Assembly (NCBI RefSeq): GCF_000315625.1
Contig: NW_005434510.1
Coordinates: 30,438-94,437, forward strand
Reading direction: 5' to 3'
DNA from: Guillardia theta CCMP2712
Lineage: Eukaryota > Cryptophyceae > Pyrenomonadales > Geminigeraceae
DNA: 64,000 bases
A model generated the notes under the pieces. That model did no database searches. It was not told where the DNA came from and saw only the letters and a list, made by a program, of their open reading frames with translations. Position numbers and translations under genes: made by a program. Position 1 is the first letter of the stretch. Each line of letters starts with the position of its first letter. Below, piece after piece: positions 45,722 to 57,011 of this stretch.

Positions 45722-48700
45722 ATGGTTGAGATAACTACTTCGAAGCCGAAGCAATCTGCTTTTTCGAGTATGCACCGCTATCAGATAGCAAAGCGTCTTG
45801 GAGATGGGACATACGGAGAAGTTGTTCGAGCCATCAACAAACAGGTTGCTAATGATAGGGTTCGCTGCCACGTAATCTGCTTAACGTCTTGTGCGTCAGT
45901 CTGGCGAAGTCGTGGCTGTCAAGCGGATGAAGAAAAAGTATTACAGTTGGGACGTACGTGAGAAGAAAGACCCACGTGCACGTCTAACATCATGTGCAGG
46001 AATGCATTGCTCTCCGTGAAGTTCAATCTCTGAGAAAACTTCGTCATCCCAACATTGTCAAGTTGAAAGAGATCATCAGAGAGAATGACCGCTTGGTTTG
46101 TGACCTGGTCCTTGACTCTTGTGTGTTGAAGCATCTCTCTGCAGCATATGGTGTTCGAGCACATGGATTGCAATCTCTACGAGTTGACGAAGAACAGACG
46201 GAAGGTGAAGTACATTCACAAAGAGACGTACATACAAACACACATACAGACATAGCCCACAGCTCGGGTGTGATAGTTTTTGTTGTATTGTAACTTCGAC
46301 ACCGCAGCATTTGCCGGAATCAAACATCAAGAATCATATGTTCCAGATTCTGCAGGTTGGCATTCCTCTGCGTACTCAATCTTCCGCCTCCTGCTCGTGC
46401 CCCCACTCATGCCTTCTCGTCGCCTGACATGTAATTTAGGGGCTGGCTTTCATGCACAAGAATGGATATTTTCATCGAGATATGAAGGTGTTCAAAATTA
46501 TTCCTCATCCTTTTCTTCTTGCCATCATTCCAAAGCTCTGTTCGTCTTCCTCCCATCATTCTCGTGTCTACTCGTTCTTGTACTCCTCTGACTCAAGTGT
46601 CCGCCCGCACCCGAACCTTTTAGAATTACGCTTGTTCATCACTCGTTCCCTCCCTCTCTCCATATACAAACAATGCCCTCCTACTTCGATTGTCTCTGAT
46701 GTTTTATTCAGCCGGAGAACATTCTGGTCCTCAACGACGTCACCAAGATCGCGGACTTCGGTCTTGCCAAGGAGATCAACGCTCGTCTCCCGTACACGGA
46801 GTACATATCAACCAGATGGTAAAATCTTGCCAACTTGTTTCCTTAGATGCGAACTTGCAGTGTCACTGTCGTTGAGGTGTTGACTATGTGTCGGGCACAT
46901 TTCTTGTTGAGAATCTTGTGTTTGTAAGAGAGGACTGGAATCTTCATCCTTGCTGCCTTTTTGATTTTCTCTTCAAGGTACCGAGCTCCCGAAGTTCTTC
47001 TCCGCTCAAGGAACTACAATGCTCCTGTCGATGTGTTCGCCGTCGGGTGCATCATGGCGGAGGTGAAGTGACATTGTGCAGTGTCCTCCTCTTCCCTCTC
47101 TTGCAGCTTGCAGCTTCCTCGTCGTCCACCTGACTCGTGTCCGTCGTTTGCAGTTGTACATGCTGAGGCCGCTCTTTCCGGGAAGTAGCGAGAGCGATAT
47201 GATTAACAAGGTGAGGGTTGTCAAGATTTCAGTCAGCCTGTTTCAAGCTTGTTCCTCCCCTGCCTCCCTTCTCAACTCTAGACCCTCAGGTCTGCCAAGT
47301 GCTCGGCACCCCGACCATGGAGATCTGGCCGGAAGGATTCAAGGTTGGTGGCCTTGAGTGGTGTCGAAGGGAGGAAAGTGCTGGAGACAATACAAGGAGA
47401 TGACGAACTTTGTCTGTCTCTGCCTTTCTCTCTATCTTTGTCTCTGTATGTTGTTTCTGTCTGTCTATTTTCTCCGTCCAAGTTCTTCTCCATCTCTCTT
47501 ATTTTCTGCTCGTCAGCTCGCAACAGCTCGTCGCGTCAAGTTTCCTGAGTTCGCCAAGATACCGTTGCAGAACATCATGCCGCATGCCTCCAAGGTTCAC
47601 CTGCTCCTGCTCTACCTGCTCCTCTCCAAGCGGCTCCCCTTGTTTGATCCTTGCTCCTCACAGGAAGGCATTGATATAATGGACGCGATGATGATGTGGA
47701 ACCCCAAGACTCGAGTGACAGCTGCTGGATGCCTGGGTGACCAGATTAGCCGTTCTCCTCCTCCTCCTCCTCCTCCTCCTCCTCCTCCTCCTCCTCCTCC
47801 TCCTCCTCCTCCTCCTCCTCCTCCTCCTCCTTCATCCCCCTTCCCCCCCTTGCTTACACCAGCTCCTTGCTCGCTCCACGGTCATCCATCGTCTCTTCTA
47901 CTCCATCGCCTCTCCTTGTCATGCCTTGCCCTCCCCTTCCCCTTCATGTCTTTTTTTTTTAAATCGATTCTTCGTGTACCTTTCCATCACCTTGTCTGTC
48001 CTTTGTATTTCTGCGTTGGCTGGTCGATGACTGTCCTTGTACCAGAGCACAAATATTTCGATGAAGAGAAGGTGAAGCAGGAGGCAAAGATGAAGGACAA
48101 GGAGCTGAGCATGGAGAGAGCGAAGGAGAAGATGAAGGAACAGGAGAAGATCAAAGAAAATGACAAGAAAGACTCGGACAGACTGAGAGAACATGAGAAG
48201 AAGGAAAGCGACAAGTCGAAGGATCACGATAAGTCGAAGAAAGACAGGGATAGGTACTTACAGGAGGATTCGAAGTCGAGAAATTCGTCGAGCCTGTCGG
48301 CTGTCAAGGGAGATCAAAGTCTGTTGAGCTTCTCGAAGAAGTACAAGAACGTCGACACGACCGAGAGCAACACAAGCCTCTCACTCAACAGGAGCGAGAA
48401 AGCTTCGTTGAGGCACCACAACAGCAACAGGAAGGAGAGCATCGAGTCGACAAGCTCATCGATCAGAAATGAATCAGCGCTCAAGTCGGGAGAGCTGTCT
48501 TTGAATCATGTGAGCCCTTCCTTCTCACATCTTGTCCTTTCCCCTGCCTCACTGCTTCCTCCAGACAAAGAAATCTTTCGGCGATGAGACAACTAAGTTG
48601 TCCTCTCTGCCCTCTCTAACCAGGTTCTCCTCATCCCTCCACTCATCTCCATCTTTCCTTCTTCTCCTCCTGCTTCTGTCTGTGCTCTTCCCATGCACTT

Positions 48701-49950
48701 GCTTCTTCCCTGAGCTCGTCTCGTCCCCCTCCTTCCTCCTCTTCCTCTTCGCCCTCCTCTGACATGTGGAATCATTTAGCAGCTCGAAAACAAATCGAGA
48801 CGAAGCAAGCAATATAGCAGGAAGTTCGCAGATACCTGGGTGATAACTGCCTGCCCTCGCCTCCCTCCTCCTTTCTTTTCTCCTCCTCTCCTTTCTCCTT
48901 CCTCTCTCTCTACCCGTGTTTCCTCTCTTTGTTCTCTCTCTACCCGTGTTTCCTCTCCTTCCTCTCTCTCTACCCGTGTTTCCTCTCTTTGTTCTCTCTC
49001 TACCCTGTTTCCTCTTCGTCTGATCGCTTCCTTTTACAGCATCAAGTCACTAGCAAAGGATAAATTTCCTGAGGGCAAAGTTCGACATCATCACCAGTCA
49101 GTCACCTCCCTCGTTTTCCTCTTCTCTTCCGCCACCACTACCTCCTCCTCCCTCCTTCCTCCTCCTCCCTCCTTTCCCTCCTCCTCCCTCCTTCCTCCTC
49201 CTCCCTCCTTTCCCTCCTCCCCCCTCCTTTCCCTCCTCCCCCCTCCAATCTTTCCTAACTCGCTTGCAGCCATCTGCCTGAAGTCTCGGAGTCAGCAGAT
49301 TCAGACTTCAAGTTGCTTGGCATGGAGCGATGGAGGAACGACTCGAGCTACATGAGCACAGATAGGATAGGGAGGAAGAAGTTGGGAAGGGATAAGAAAA
49401 GGACCACGGAGTTGGAGGAGGAAGACGCAAAGAGCCTCTACCAGAGGAGCCGCGATGTACATCTCCTACCTCCATCCTACCTCCTCCCATCCCCCCTCTC
49501 CTCCCCTGCCGTTCCTCCTTGATCGAATATCAGATCTCCTTCAACGCTACTCCTCTCCCCCCCTTTGATCCTCCTACACCTCATGATGACCTGCAGGATC
49601 TGCGAGAGATCAATCGCGCTCGTGCCCTTCGACAAGTTCCTCTGGTGATTCCTTCTGCCCTCCCCTCTCTTCCCCTCCCCTCTCCTCTCCTCTCCTCTCC
49701 TCTCCTCTCCTCTCCTCTCCTCTCCTCTCCTCTCCTCTCCTCTCCTCTCTCGTTGTCTGCTAATGCTTGTACTTGCAGCTTATGGGATCACAAGAAGGCA
49801 GCAGAGCTCTGCCTCTGGTGGACCAGGAGGGCAGCAAGTTCTCTAACGGCTTTCAAGGTGTTCGCTCCTCCTTCCCGCTGCTTCTCCTCCTCTGACTCCC
49901 TGTACAGGACGAGAAGCGATTGGTAGGAGGTGAGAACCCCGCTTGCTCTG

Positions 49951-49981
<31 letters not shown>

Positions 49982-50412
49982 CTCGTCCTCGTCCTCCTCG
50001 TCCTCATCCTCCTCCCTGTTGTTCTCTCCCGCTCTCCTAGCTTCTTCCCTTCCTACTTATCCTCATACCCGCTGGTCGCAGGTACTTCGGTGCCTACATG
50101 GACAGTCGCTCCTCCATGTTCCCTGCTGTCGGCATGATGGCGAAGAGGCAGCAGCCAGCAGCAGTCGCGCGGGCCCTCGGCATGCAGCAGGGCGGCATGC
50201 AGGTTGAGGAGGTTGAGGAAGAGGAAGGGGGAGGGAGAGAGGGAGGGAGGGAAGAGGAGGAGGAGGAAGAGCGCGGGTCGAGATTGTCTGACAGTCATGC
50301 AGGTCAGCTCGAGCATGAGAAGCGACGCGGTGAGTGGGTTGACTGACGCCTAGCAAGCGAGTGATCCTTTGCTCAGAACTCCATGGATGTCCTGGGACGG
50401 CGAAGATTTTGA
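45722..50412 (+). CDS. MAK/ICK/MOK (RCK) family ciliary protein kinase
   Basis: This family controls flagellar length and intraflagellar transport turnaround. The kinase domain is spread over about ten short exons: [20 protein letters not shown] (45722-45844), [17 protein letters not shown] (45900-45953), [20 protein letters not shown] (46000-46095), [65 protein letters not shown] with the activating TEY and [50 protein letters not shown] and [27 protein letters not shown] and the TEY loop are MAK/ICK hallmarks. After [11 protein letters not shown] comes a long Lys/Glu/Ser-rich tail in further exons (to [11 protein letters not shown], stop at 50412). HRDM replaces HRDL. Inner Met 45770 is the family start; 45722 is in frame. 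Introns hold CCT, TCCTC and CTCTC repeats. Confidence 0.92.
47754..47831. repeat. (CCT)n tract in a kinase intron
   Basis: About 25 CCT units forming part of the pyrimidine-rich intron before the exon starting EHKYFDEE. Confidence 0.9.
49680..49748. repeat. (CTCTC)n pentanucleotide tract in a kinase intron
   Basis: About 13 CTCTC units in a C-terminal-tail intron. Same repeat type as at 9900 and 62130. Confidence 0.85.
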
Positions 50413-50478
50413 GAAGGAGGAAGAGGAGGAGGAGGAGGAGGAGGTGTAGACTAGATGTAAGTGAAAGTGAAGTTGAAG

Positions 50479-53400
50479 TTAATCTTTCTCATCTGCTTCT
50501 GCTTCTCCACCTTGCTGACGCGTCCTCGCTTCTCTCGTTGCTGCTCTCCTCCTTCCCCCACCATCATCTCGACCTGGCGGGCTCGTCGCCTTCACCTGCA
50601 GCTCGTCGTCCTCCTCCGTCGCCTCCTTCGCGCGCATGAACCTCCTCCTCCTCGCCTCCTGCATGCCCAGCTGCTTCCCCTGCTCCTTCCTCGGGGCTCG
50701 AGGGATCGCCGGCAGACTCTCAGCAACGGTGAGCTGCAGGTCCAGCTTCTGGAGGTCGCGCAGAGGAGGAGGAAGAGGAACGACCCACATGTCTCGTCCC
50801 ACCAGCCTCATCCTGCCCAGCCGCAGCTGGACTGGGTGGTGGAACTTGCTGAGCATCTTCTCCCTGACTGACCGGAAGCCGTTCCATGCAGCCTCCTCGA
50901 TCTTGCAGAGGCTGATGAAGCCGAGGGCCGGGTCCAGGAAGGACAGCATGGGCGCGTGGGCACCTGCGGAGAAGTCGAGAATGAGTTTCTTCCAGGGGAT
51001 GGAGGCGAGGGGGGCTGCTCCTGTCTTGTCTTGCTTGAGCAGAACGATCTCATCCTTGGTGTGACTGTACGCCAAGAAATCGAAGGGGGCCTGCATGCTC
51101 CTCCTCGGAGAGTTCAAGGGAGACAACAAGGGAGGAGGAGCAGGAGGAGCAGGAGGAGCAGGAGGAGCAGAAGCATCATCGCCGTCAGTACTTCTTTGCA
51201 TTTCCTTCATCTGCTGCATCCTGAAATATTCTCTGAAAGCGTGTTGAGACAGAACCTTGGATCGCCGCATGAGAGCGGAATGACTCATCAGCTGCCGGTA
51301 CGAGGCATCGACTCGCCTCCTGACCCTGTTCTCCTCCCCTTCCTGAGCTTCTTGATGGTGATGATGATGATGATGGCGGTGGTGGTGGTGGTGGTGGTGG
51401 TGGTGGTGATGATGTCTGCCTTTGATCGACATCTGATCCTCTGAAGCTTTGTTTGAGTGCTTGACCCTCGTTTCCCTCCTGTACGTGAACTTCTGGTAGT
51501 CCAACTCGAAGTCGACCGCTTCTCCTTCCCCCTCCAGCTCCTCCAGCTCCTCCTGCTCCTCCTGCTCCCCCTCCTGCTGCTCCTGCTCCTCCCCTCCGTC
51601 CCAACTCTGACTAGAACTCCCCTCCTCAGACTGTAGAGAGACTCCATCAGAGGACATGTCCCCGCTCTCGCTCTCGCTCTCGCTCTCCTCACCTTTCCCC
51701 TCCTCCTCCCCCTCCTCCTCTCGCAGGAAATGATCTCGAGACGCGTCTGAGCCGCTGCTGTCGGAACTCAGCAGCCGATGGGAGGAGGAGCCGGCAAGGG
51801 AGCCCTCCCGCAGGAGGGAGACCTTGCTCTTGGACTGCATCGACTCCCACGAGGGCTGACTGAGAGACTTTTGGTTCCTCGGCCTCCTCTTCCCAGACGT
51901 CAACGAGAACGAGTCCTCTCCCCTCGGTGACGTCACTGACCCAGCGATCAAGGCGAACTCGTTCTGCTCCCAGTGAGTTCCGTCGGCCGGCAGCGACGGC
52001 CCGTCGAGGTCGACGAGCCGCCGGGAGATCTCCGAGTCGTCCAGAACGCTCAACTGACTTGACTCATGGGAGAACACCATGATAGGAGACAGCTCTCCCT
52101 CCCCCTCCTGCTCTCCCTCCCCCTCCTGCTCTCCCTCCCCCTCCTGCTCCTCCTGCTCCACCTCATCCCCCGCGGCATTAACGGAGGTCAAGGATCTCGT
52201 CCCTGCCTCGCTCCCGCTCCCGCTGCGAGCAAGGCTCTCCTGGAGGGATTGCTCTAGCTGGATGCCAGCTGGAAAAAAGGGCAGCTGAGAACCTCCTCCA
52301 TCCTCGCCCAGCTGGAGTTGCCCAACGTCCAAGGGAGGAACAACTCGATCTGTCGGTGTGGCGGCAGTACCAGAAACTTCAGCCTCGTCCTCGTCTCCTC
52401 CCTGACCCTCCAGCATGTCGAGCGCTTTTGATGTCTCCCCCTTCTCCCCCTCCTGCTCCCCCACATCCTTTCCCTCCTCCTTCTTGTCCTCCTGCTCCTG
52501 CTCCTCCTCTTCCTCCTCCTCAACCATCCCTGTGATCCAGAAAGTCGAAGTCTGATTCGACTCCGCTCCTCCCCCACCCTCCTTCCGCGGGGATCCCCTT
52601 CCCTCCACCCGCACCCCTGTTGCATCCTCTTCTTCCTCCTCCTCCGCCTCCTCCACCTCCCGAGGACTGGCTGGTGTACCCGGATCGATAGGAGGGGCAG
52701 GACAGCTCAACGTCGACTCCCTTGAAACGTCTTCCTGGACAGCAGCGGCAGCGGCAGCAGTTTCCTCCCCCTCCTCAGGAGCAGCCTGACCGTCTGAGGG
52801 AACCTCTGCTCCTGGTGACGGGACCTCATCCTCCGTCTCGGTCCTCTCTTGCAGCACACTCGACTCTGCTCCTCCCTCCTGCTCCTCCTCAGGCTCTTCG
52901 ATACCTTCCCGCTCCCTGCTGTCGCTGGGGGGCAGAGGAGGCTGCAATTTACTCTCTTCCCTCTGCCTCTTCCACTCCTCGACCTGCAGCTCCTGGAGTC
53001 TTCTCAGCTCGGCGAGGGTCGCATCTCGCTCCTTGAGGTCTTCAGTCTGGAAGAAGGTCTGGATCAGGCCTAGCATCTGCTTCTGGACCCGCTCGTCAAG
53101 TTCGTTGTGGGAGTGCTGGACAAACTGCTGGAACTTGTGGACCTCGTCGTTCTGAGCCCGCGTCCTCTTCCCTATTACCTCGCTGCTGATCTTGTCCAAG
53201 ATCATCTGCTTCCTCTGCTCCAGCTTGTCGGTAGCCTCCCCAGCCTCCTTGAGGAAGAGGATCAGCTTCGAGACGAACGCTCCCGTGTCCATGCGCTTGT
53301 GGAACTCCTCAAGGGTGAGGAAATAGTTGTAGAGCTCGAACGTGAAGGTTTCAAGCTGCCTCTGCGACTTGAGCTTGAGGAGGAAGGGTTCCAGGTAGAA

Positions 53401-55123
53401 CTCCACGGGCTTGTACTTGTGCTTCTTGTCCATGGACTTCTTGTGGATCAGCCACTTGAGCAGGATCGTTCCCTTGGTGTTGGTCGCTTCCTCCTCTCCG
53501 ATAAGACATCTTTTCTTCAGCTGCTCGATCTCAGACGTCACGTTTTCAATCATCGCCGCCTCCTTCTCCTTCCTGATCAAGAACTGGATGCTGGCCTTGA
53601 ACTTGTTGAGCAGGAAGGAGGAGATCTCTTTGTTGTCGAACAGTCCTCGCAGGCTGCCAGCACCAGTCACTTCCTCTGCTCTAGCCATCAACATCTACCT
53701 CTTGTACGTCGACACCATCTCTTGCGTCGTGTCTGGCTGGCAGACTTTCGGATCCTCTCGACAGCAGAACGCGTCCACGAGCTTCATGCCGTTCTCAAGC
53801 ATCGCCATCTCCTTCTGCATCTGCTGTAGCTGCTCCTGCTCCACCTCAGGGTCCGCCTGACGTACTTGCTGCATGTTCTCCTGATGGCGTTGCAGGAACA
53901 TCTGGATGTACTCCTCCTCCTCCTTTTTCCTCTTCAGGTTCTGCAAGTGTCTCGATTTCACCACGAAGCTCCATCGCCTTATCAACCCGGAGAGCCAGTT
54001 GAGCTGGTAGAGGAACTCGCACTGGTACCTCGTCCAGAACTGAAGCCCGTCGCCTACCTCCTCTGAGATCGACCTGCTCGCTATCATCGCGATCGCCTTG
54101 CATGCCTCGCTCTTCGGCAGCCCCAGGTTCCACAAGATTCTCGTGGCTGCTGCCATCGCCGGCACGTCGAGGGCAGAGGGTGACGGGACCTCAGCGGCTC
54201 CCTCGTCCACCTCCTCACACTCCACCCCGACGATGAGCGTCGCTCCGATGTACTTGCCTCCCGGGCCCTTGAGACTCTTCGCCACCTGCTGCTGTGAGCT
54301 TGTGATGATGTCGGTCAGCTTCAAGTCAGCCCACGCGAGGATCGTCTCCTTCTCCTTGTCCTCCTGCCCTCTCTCCACCAGCTGCTCCAGCACGTCAGAC
54401 CATCACCACAGCCCAGCACGTTTCCCAGCTCATCTCTCACCAGCACTCGCAGGTAGGAGGAAGGACGCTTGATCATGAGCGACAGGTCCTCGTCCAGCCA
54501 GGCGCTGCCGGTCAAACTTCGGTTGGTCAACCTGATCTTGTAGTTCTCAACCACGATGTGACACTCGGGGTCGTTGTGCGGAGACAGCTCGGAGAAGGTC
54601 ATGTCCTTGAGCTCTACGTTCAAGATGCGGACCACGGCAGGAAGTTTCAGGGGCAAGTTCAGCTCTCTGATCCTCCTCCTCATCGCCATCTCCTCTCGCA
54701 GACCTCTCACCATCCCCGTGGTGATGACAATGTCCTTGCTAACCAGGGACTCGAACCAGCTGCTCGCAGCTAGCGCGATCACCCGACGGAACTCCGCGCG
54801 AGGGTTCACCTTTAGCTTCATCGAAGAGGCGTTGCGAGTCTGCATCAAATTTGTCAGCGCCAGCCTCTTCCTCTCAAGTCACGTCCGTACGAGTTGAAAC
54901 TCGTTCTTGTCCTCCGCCGGTCTGCAGGAGCTGAGGATCTGCAAGAGCGTCAGGAAGCGAGCTCAAGGCTCCTCTCATGCATGTACCGCAGTCACGACTG
55001 CGCTGATCTCCGCCAGGCACTTCATCTTAGTCTGCTGGTCCAGCTCCACGTTCCCCTCCAGCAGATCAATCTGCAAATCCCGTCACCACCTCGAGGTACC
55101 GACTGCTGCCTCTGACTTACCAT
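50479..55123 (-). CDS. Very large acidic protein with a C2 domain
   Basis: About 1,470 aa. The start ATG (55123-55121) is the whole coding part of exon 1, directly followed by GTAAGT. Then exons 55070-54987 (IDLLEGNVELDQQTKMKCLA), 54938-54891, 54839-54420, 54381 to 53702 and the long last exon from about 53656. The third holds a C2-like sandwich: LPAVVRILNVELKDM, NDPECHIVVENYKIRL, AWLDEDLSLMI and YLRVLVRDELGN, likely membrane or lipid binding. Later parts: helical LLKWLIHKKSMDK, FELYNYFLTLEEFHKRMD, a long Glu/Gln-rich acidic middle, a His stretch (12 plus 7 His at about 51355-51415) and a basic C-terminus. Introns of 38 nt (54419-54382) and 45 nt (53701-53657) are needed; the second removes an in-frame TAG. 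Family unknown to me. Its stop lies 66 bp from the MAK/ICK stop. Confidence 0.7.
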
Positions 55124-55148
55124 CGCCTCCCCTCACTCAAGGAGACTT

Positions 55149-55219
55149 CAACACCAGGAGCTAAGGGTAGACCAACACCAGGAGCTAAGGGTAGACCAAC
55201 ACCAGGAGCTAAGGGTAGA
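55149..55219. repeat. 24-bp tandem repeat, three copies, in a divergent promoter
   Basis: Three virtually identical 24-bp units (CAACACCAGGAGCTAAGGGT then AGAC) only 25-95 bp upstream of the C2-protein start codon, in its 5' leader or promoter. Confidence 0.9.
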
Positions 55220-55400
55220 GCACGTATCTCTCCCCGTTACTCTCACTCCCTCCTGCCCCCTTCACTCATAGCACCAGCTCAGGGTGTTTGTTCAGAGCTC
55301 ATAACATCTCATCGTCGTCATCGGTCGTAGTCTTGTCAGCAGGGAGGCTCCTGGCCTCTTCTGTCTCTCATTCATCCACCCACACACGCTTCCCTTTCAT

Positions 55401-55470
55401 GTGTGCTGTGCTGTGCTGTGCTGTGCTGTGCTGTGCTGTGCTGTGCTGTGCTGTGCTGTGCTGTGCTGTG
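55401..55470. repeat. (TGTGC)n pentanucleotide microsatellite
   Basis: About 14 perfect units. The Cys/Ala/Val/Leu readings across it are repeat artefacts. It lies 125 bp upstream of the 55595 gene. Confidence 0.95.
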
Positions 55471-55594
55471 CTCCTCTCTTCTCTTCTCACCCAACAGCAT
55501 CTACTACTGGTCGTACTGTCGTTGGGGTCTGTCAGGTCTGTCGGGTCGGGCAAATTGGGGGTACGAGCGGGGACGAGGTTGGTGGGTTAGGAAA

Positions 55595-56464
55595 CATGCG
55601 AAGGCGGCGGGGGAGTATGGCAGTAGCGCTTGTGCTGGCGGCGTCATGCTGGGTGAGTGGAGGACAAGAGTGTGGGACCCTCGACCAAGTGCAGTCATGC
55701 AGAGAAGACTGTGGAAGCTGTGCGGCAAGTGCGTGCTGTGCGCTTGAATGGGACCTCCCTTCAACCTCGGGCATGGACTTCGCGCAAAAAATTCTGGGCA
55801 TGGCAGCAAGCGGGGGCCCTGATACGCTCTATCAGTTGCAAGGACACGTTGCAAACTACGGCAACTGGAGTTTTGACATCTATGATGAATCGCCGAGGAA
55901 GATACAGGTGGGTGAAGTAGAAAATTTCAAGGGAAAAGCAGCATTGTACCGAACAGTTCGCGCAAATTTCGTGAGATGTCGTTAGAGTTCGATCGTGCAA
56001 GGGTAGTGTATATGAGCAGTCAGATATCAGACAGTGAGAAGAAGAGCTGTTGGTGTGAAGGAACGAGGAGGACATGCATGCGTAGTAAAGTCCGAGTCAA
56101 AGGAAGTGAAGCAAGTATGTAGCTGAAGGTTTTTACTTGCAAGCCTTCTCTTTCTGTCGCTCTTCTGACTTGAGACCGGCAGATGTTTCACGTTCCTCCT
56201 GAATGGGCGGCGAGCAACTTCGGCCTTGGGGTCCGTCGAGTGGACGAGATCTCACTAAGTATCTTCGATGCCTCCTCCTCCTCCTCCCGCGTCGTCGCCT
56301 TCAGTCGCTCCAGCCCAGCGTCAGTGGCGTTCCAGTGCGATGGAGGAAGCAACTACCAGGGGCTAGTGACGCTCATCCTCAACAGCGGCGTCTCTTCCTT
56401 CCGGCAGCGAACTCTGTACGGATGCTTTGAGCAGGCTCTGGGAACGATCCCGTCGAAGCCATGA
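55595..56464 (+). CDS. Cys-rich secreted protein, two exons
   Basis: Exon 1 (55595 to about 55908) starts MRRRRGSMAVALVLAASCWV, a signal peptide with a likely cut before GGQECG. Then comes a Cys-dense segment (CGTLDQVQSCREDCGSCAAS then ACCALEW) and MDFAQKILGMAASGG. After the donor at GTGGGT, exon 2 (56183-56464) begins MFHVPPEWAASNFGLG and continues through a compact, beta-looking region with two more Cys (FQCDGGSNYQGL, LYGCFEQALG), ending TIPSKP. About 199 aa in all. The joint keeps phase. No family recognised; an extracellular, periplastid or lumenal role is possible. A Met at 55616 would give a shorter signal peptide. Confidence 0.6.
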
Positions 56465-57011
56465 GGAGGAGGAGTAAGCTCGATGCGAGTAGCGCCGCCT
56501 GCTCTTGTAACATAGTTGTTGATGTCAAATCGCGCATCCTCTCTCTCTCTCTTCATGACCCGCCCTCCCTCCCTCCTCTCCACTCTCCTTCATGCTTCCT
56601 CCCGTCGTCCGCTGCTACTCGGGATAAGGACGCACACCACCTACCATCGCGATGCTCTCCCTCCTCCTCCTCCTTCTCCTCCTCCTCCTCCTCCTCCTCC
56701 CGCACTTCTCCTCCTCTTCACGCCCCCTTCATCCTCCCCTCCCTCCTCCCGCCCCCTCCGCTGTCGTTCTCCTGCTCCTCCCTCCGACGGCCCCATTCCC
56801 GGGACTCTATTTGTACGGGCGCAATGGCCGGAGACTGCACGAGTGGGACGGGAGGGGCAGGGAAGCAGAGGAGGGAGGGAGGGAGGGAGGAGGAGGAATG
56901 GTGAAGAGATGGAGGAGGGTGGGAGGGAGGGAGGAGGAGGAATGGTGAAGAGATGGAGGAAGGCAATGGGCGATCTATTATGCGTCATAGAGCGTGAGGA
57001 AAGCAGAGGAG
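56465..57011. other. Spacer with CCT/CTC and GGA tracts
   Basis: Pyrimidine-rich to 56800 (CTC repeats at 56656-56700), then GGA-rich 56865-56945 with a direct repeat of about 50 bp (AGGAGGAATGGTGAAGAGAT at 56888 and 56934). No gene supported. Confidence 0.5.

Noticed and set aside
53695-53697. In-frame TAG splitting the C2-protein reading frame; first thought to be stop read-through or an 18-nt intron
   Set aside because: A normal 45-nt GT-AG intron (53701-53657) removes the stop and keeps the frame, fitting the other short introns.
55401-55985. Cys/Ala/Val/Leu-rich N-terminus in front of the secreted protein
   Set aside because: It is only the (TGTGC)n microsatellite in translation; a good signal peptide starts later at 55595.
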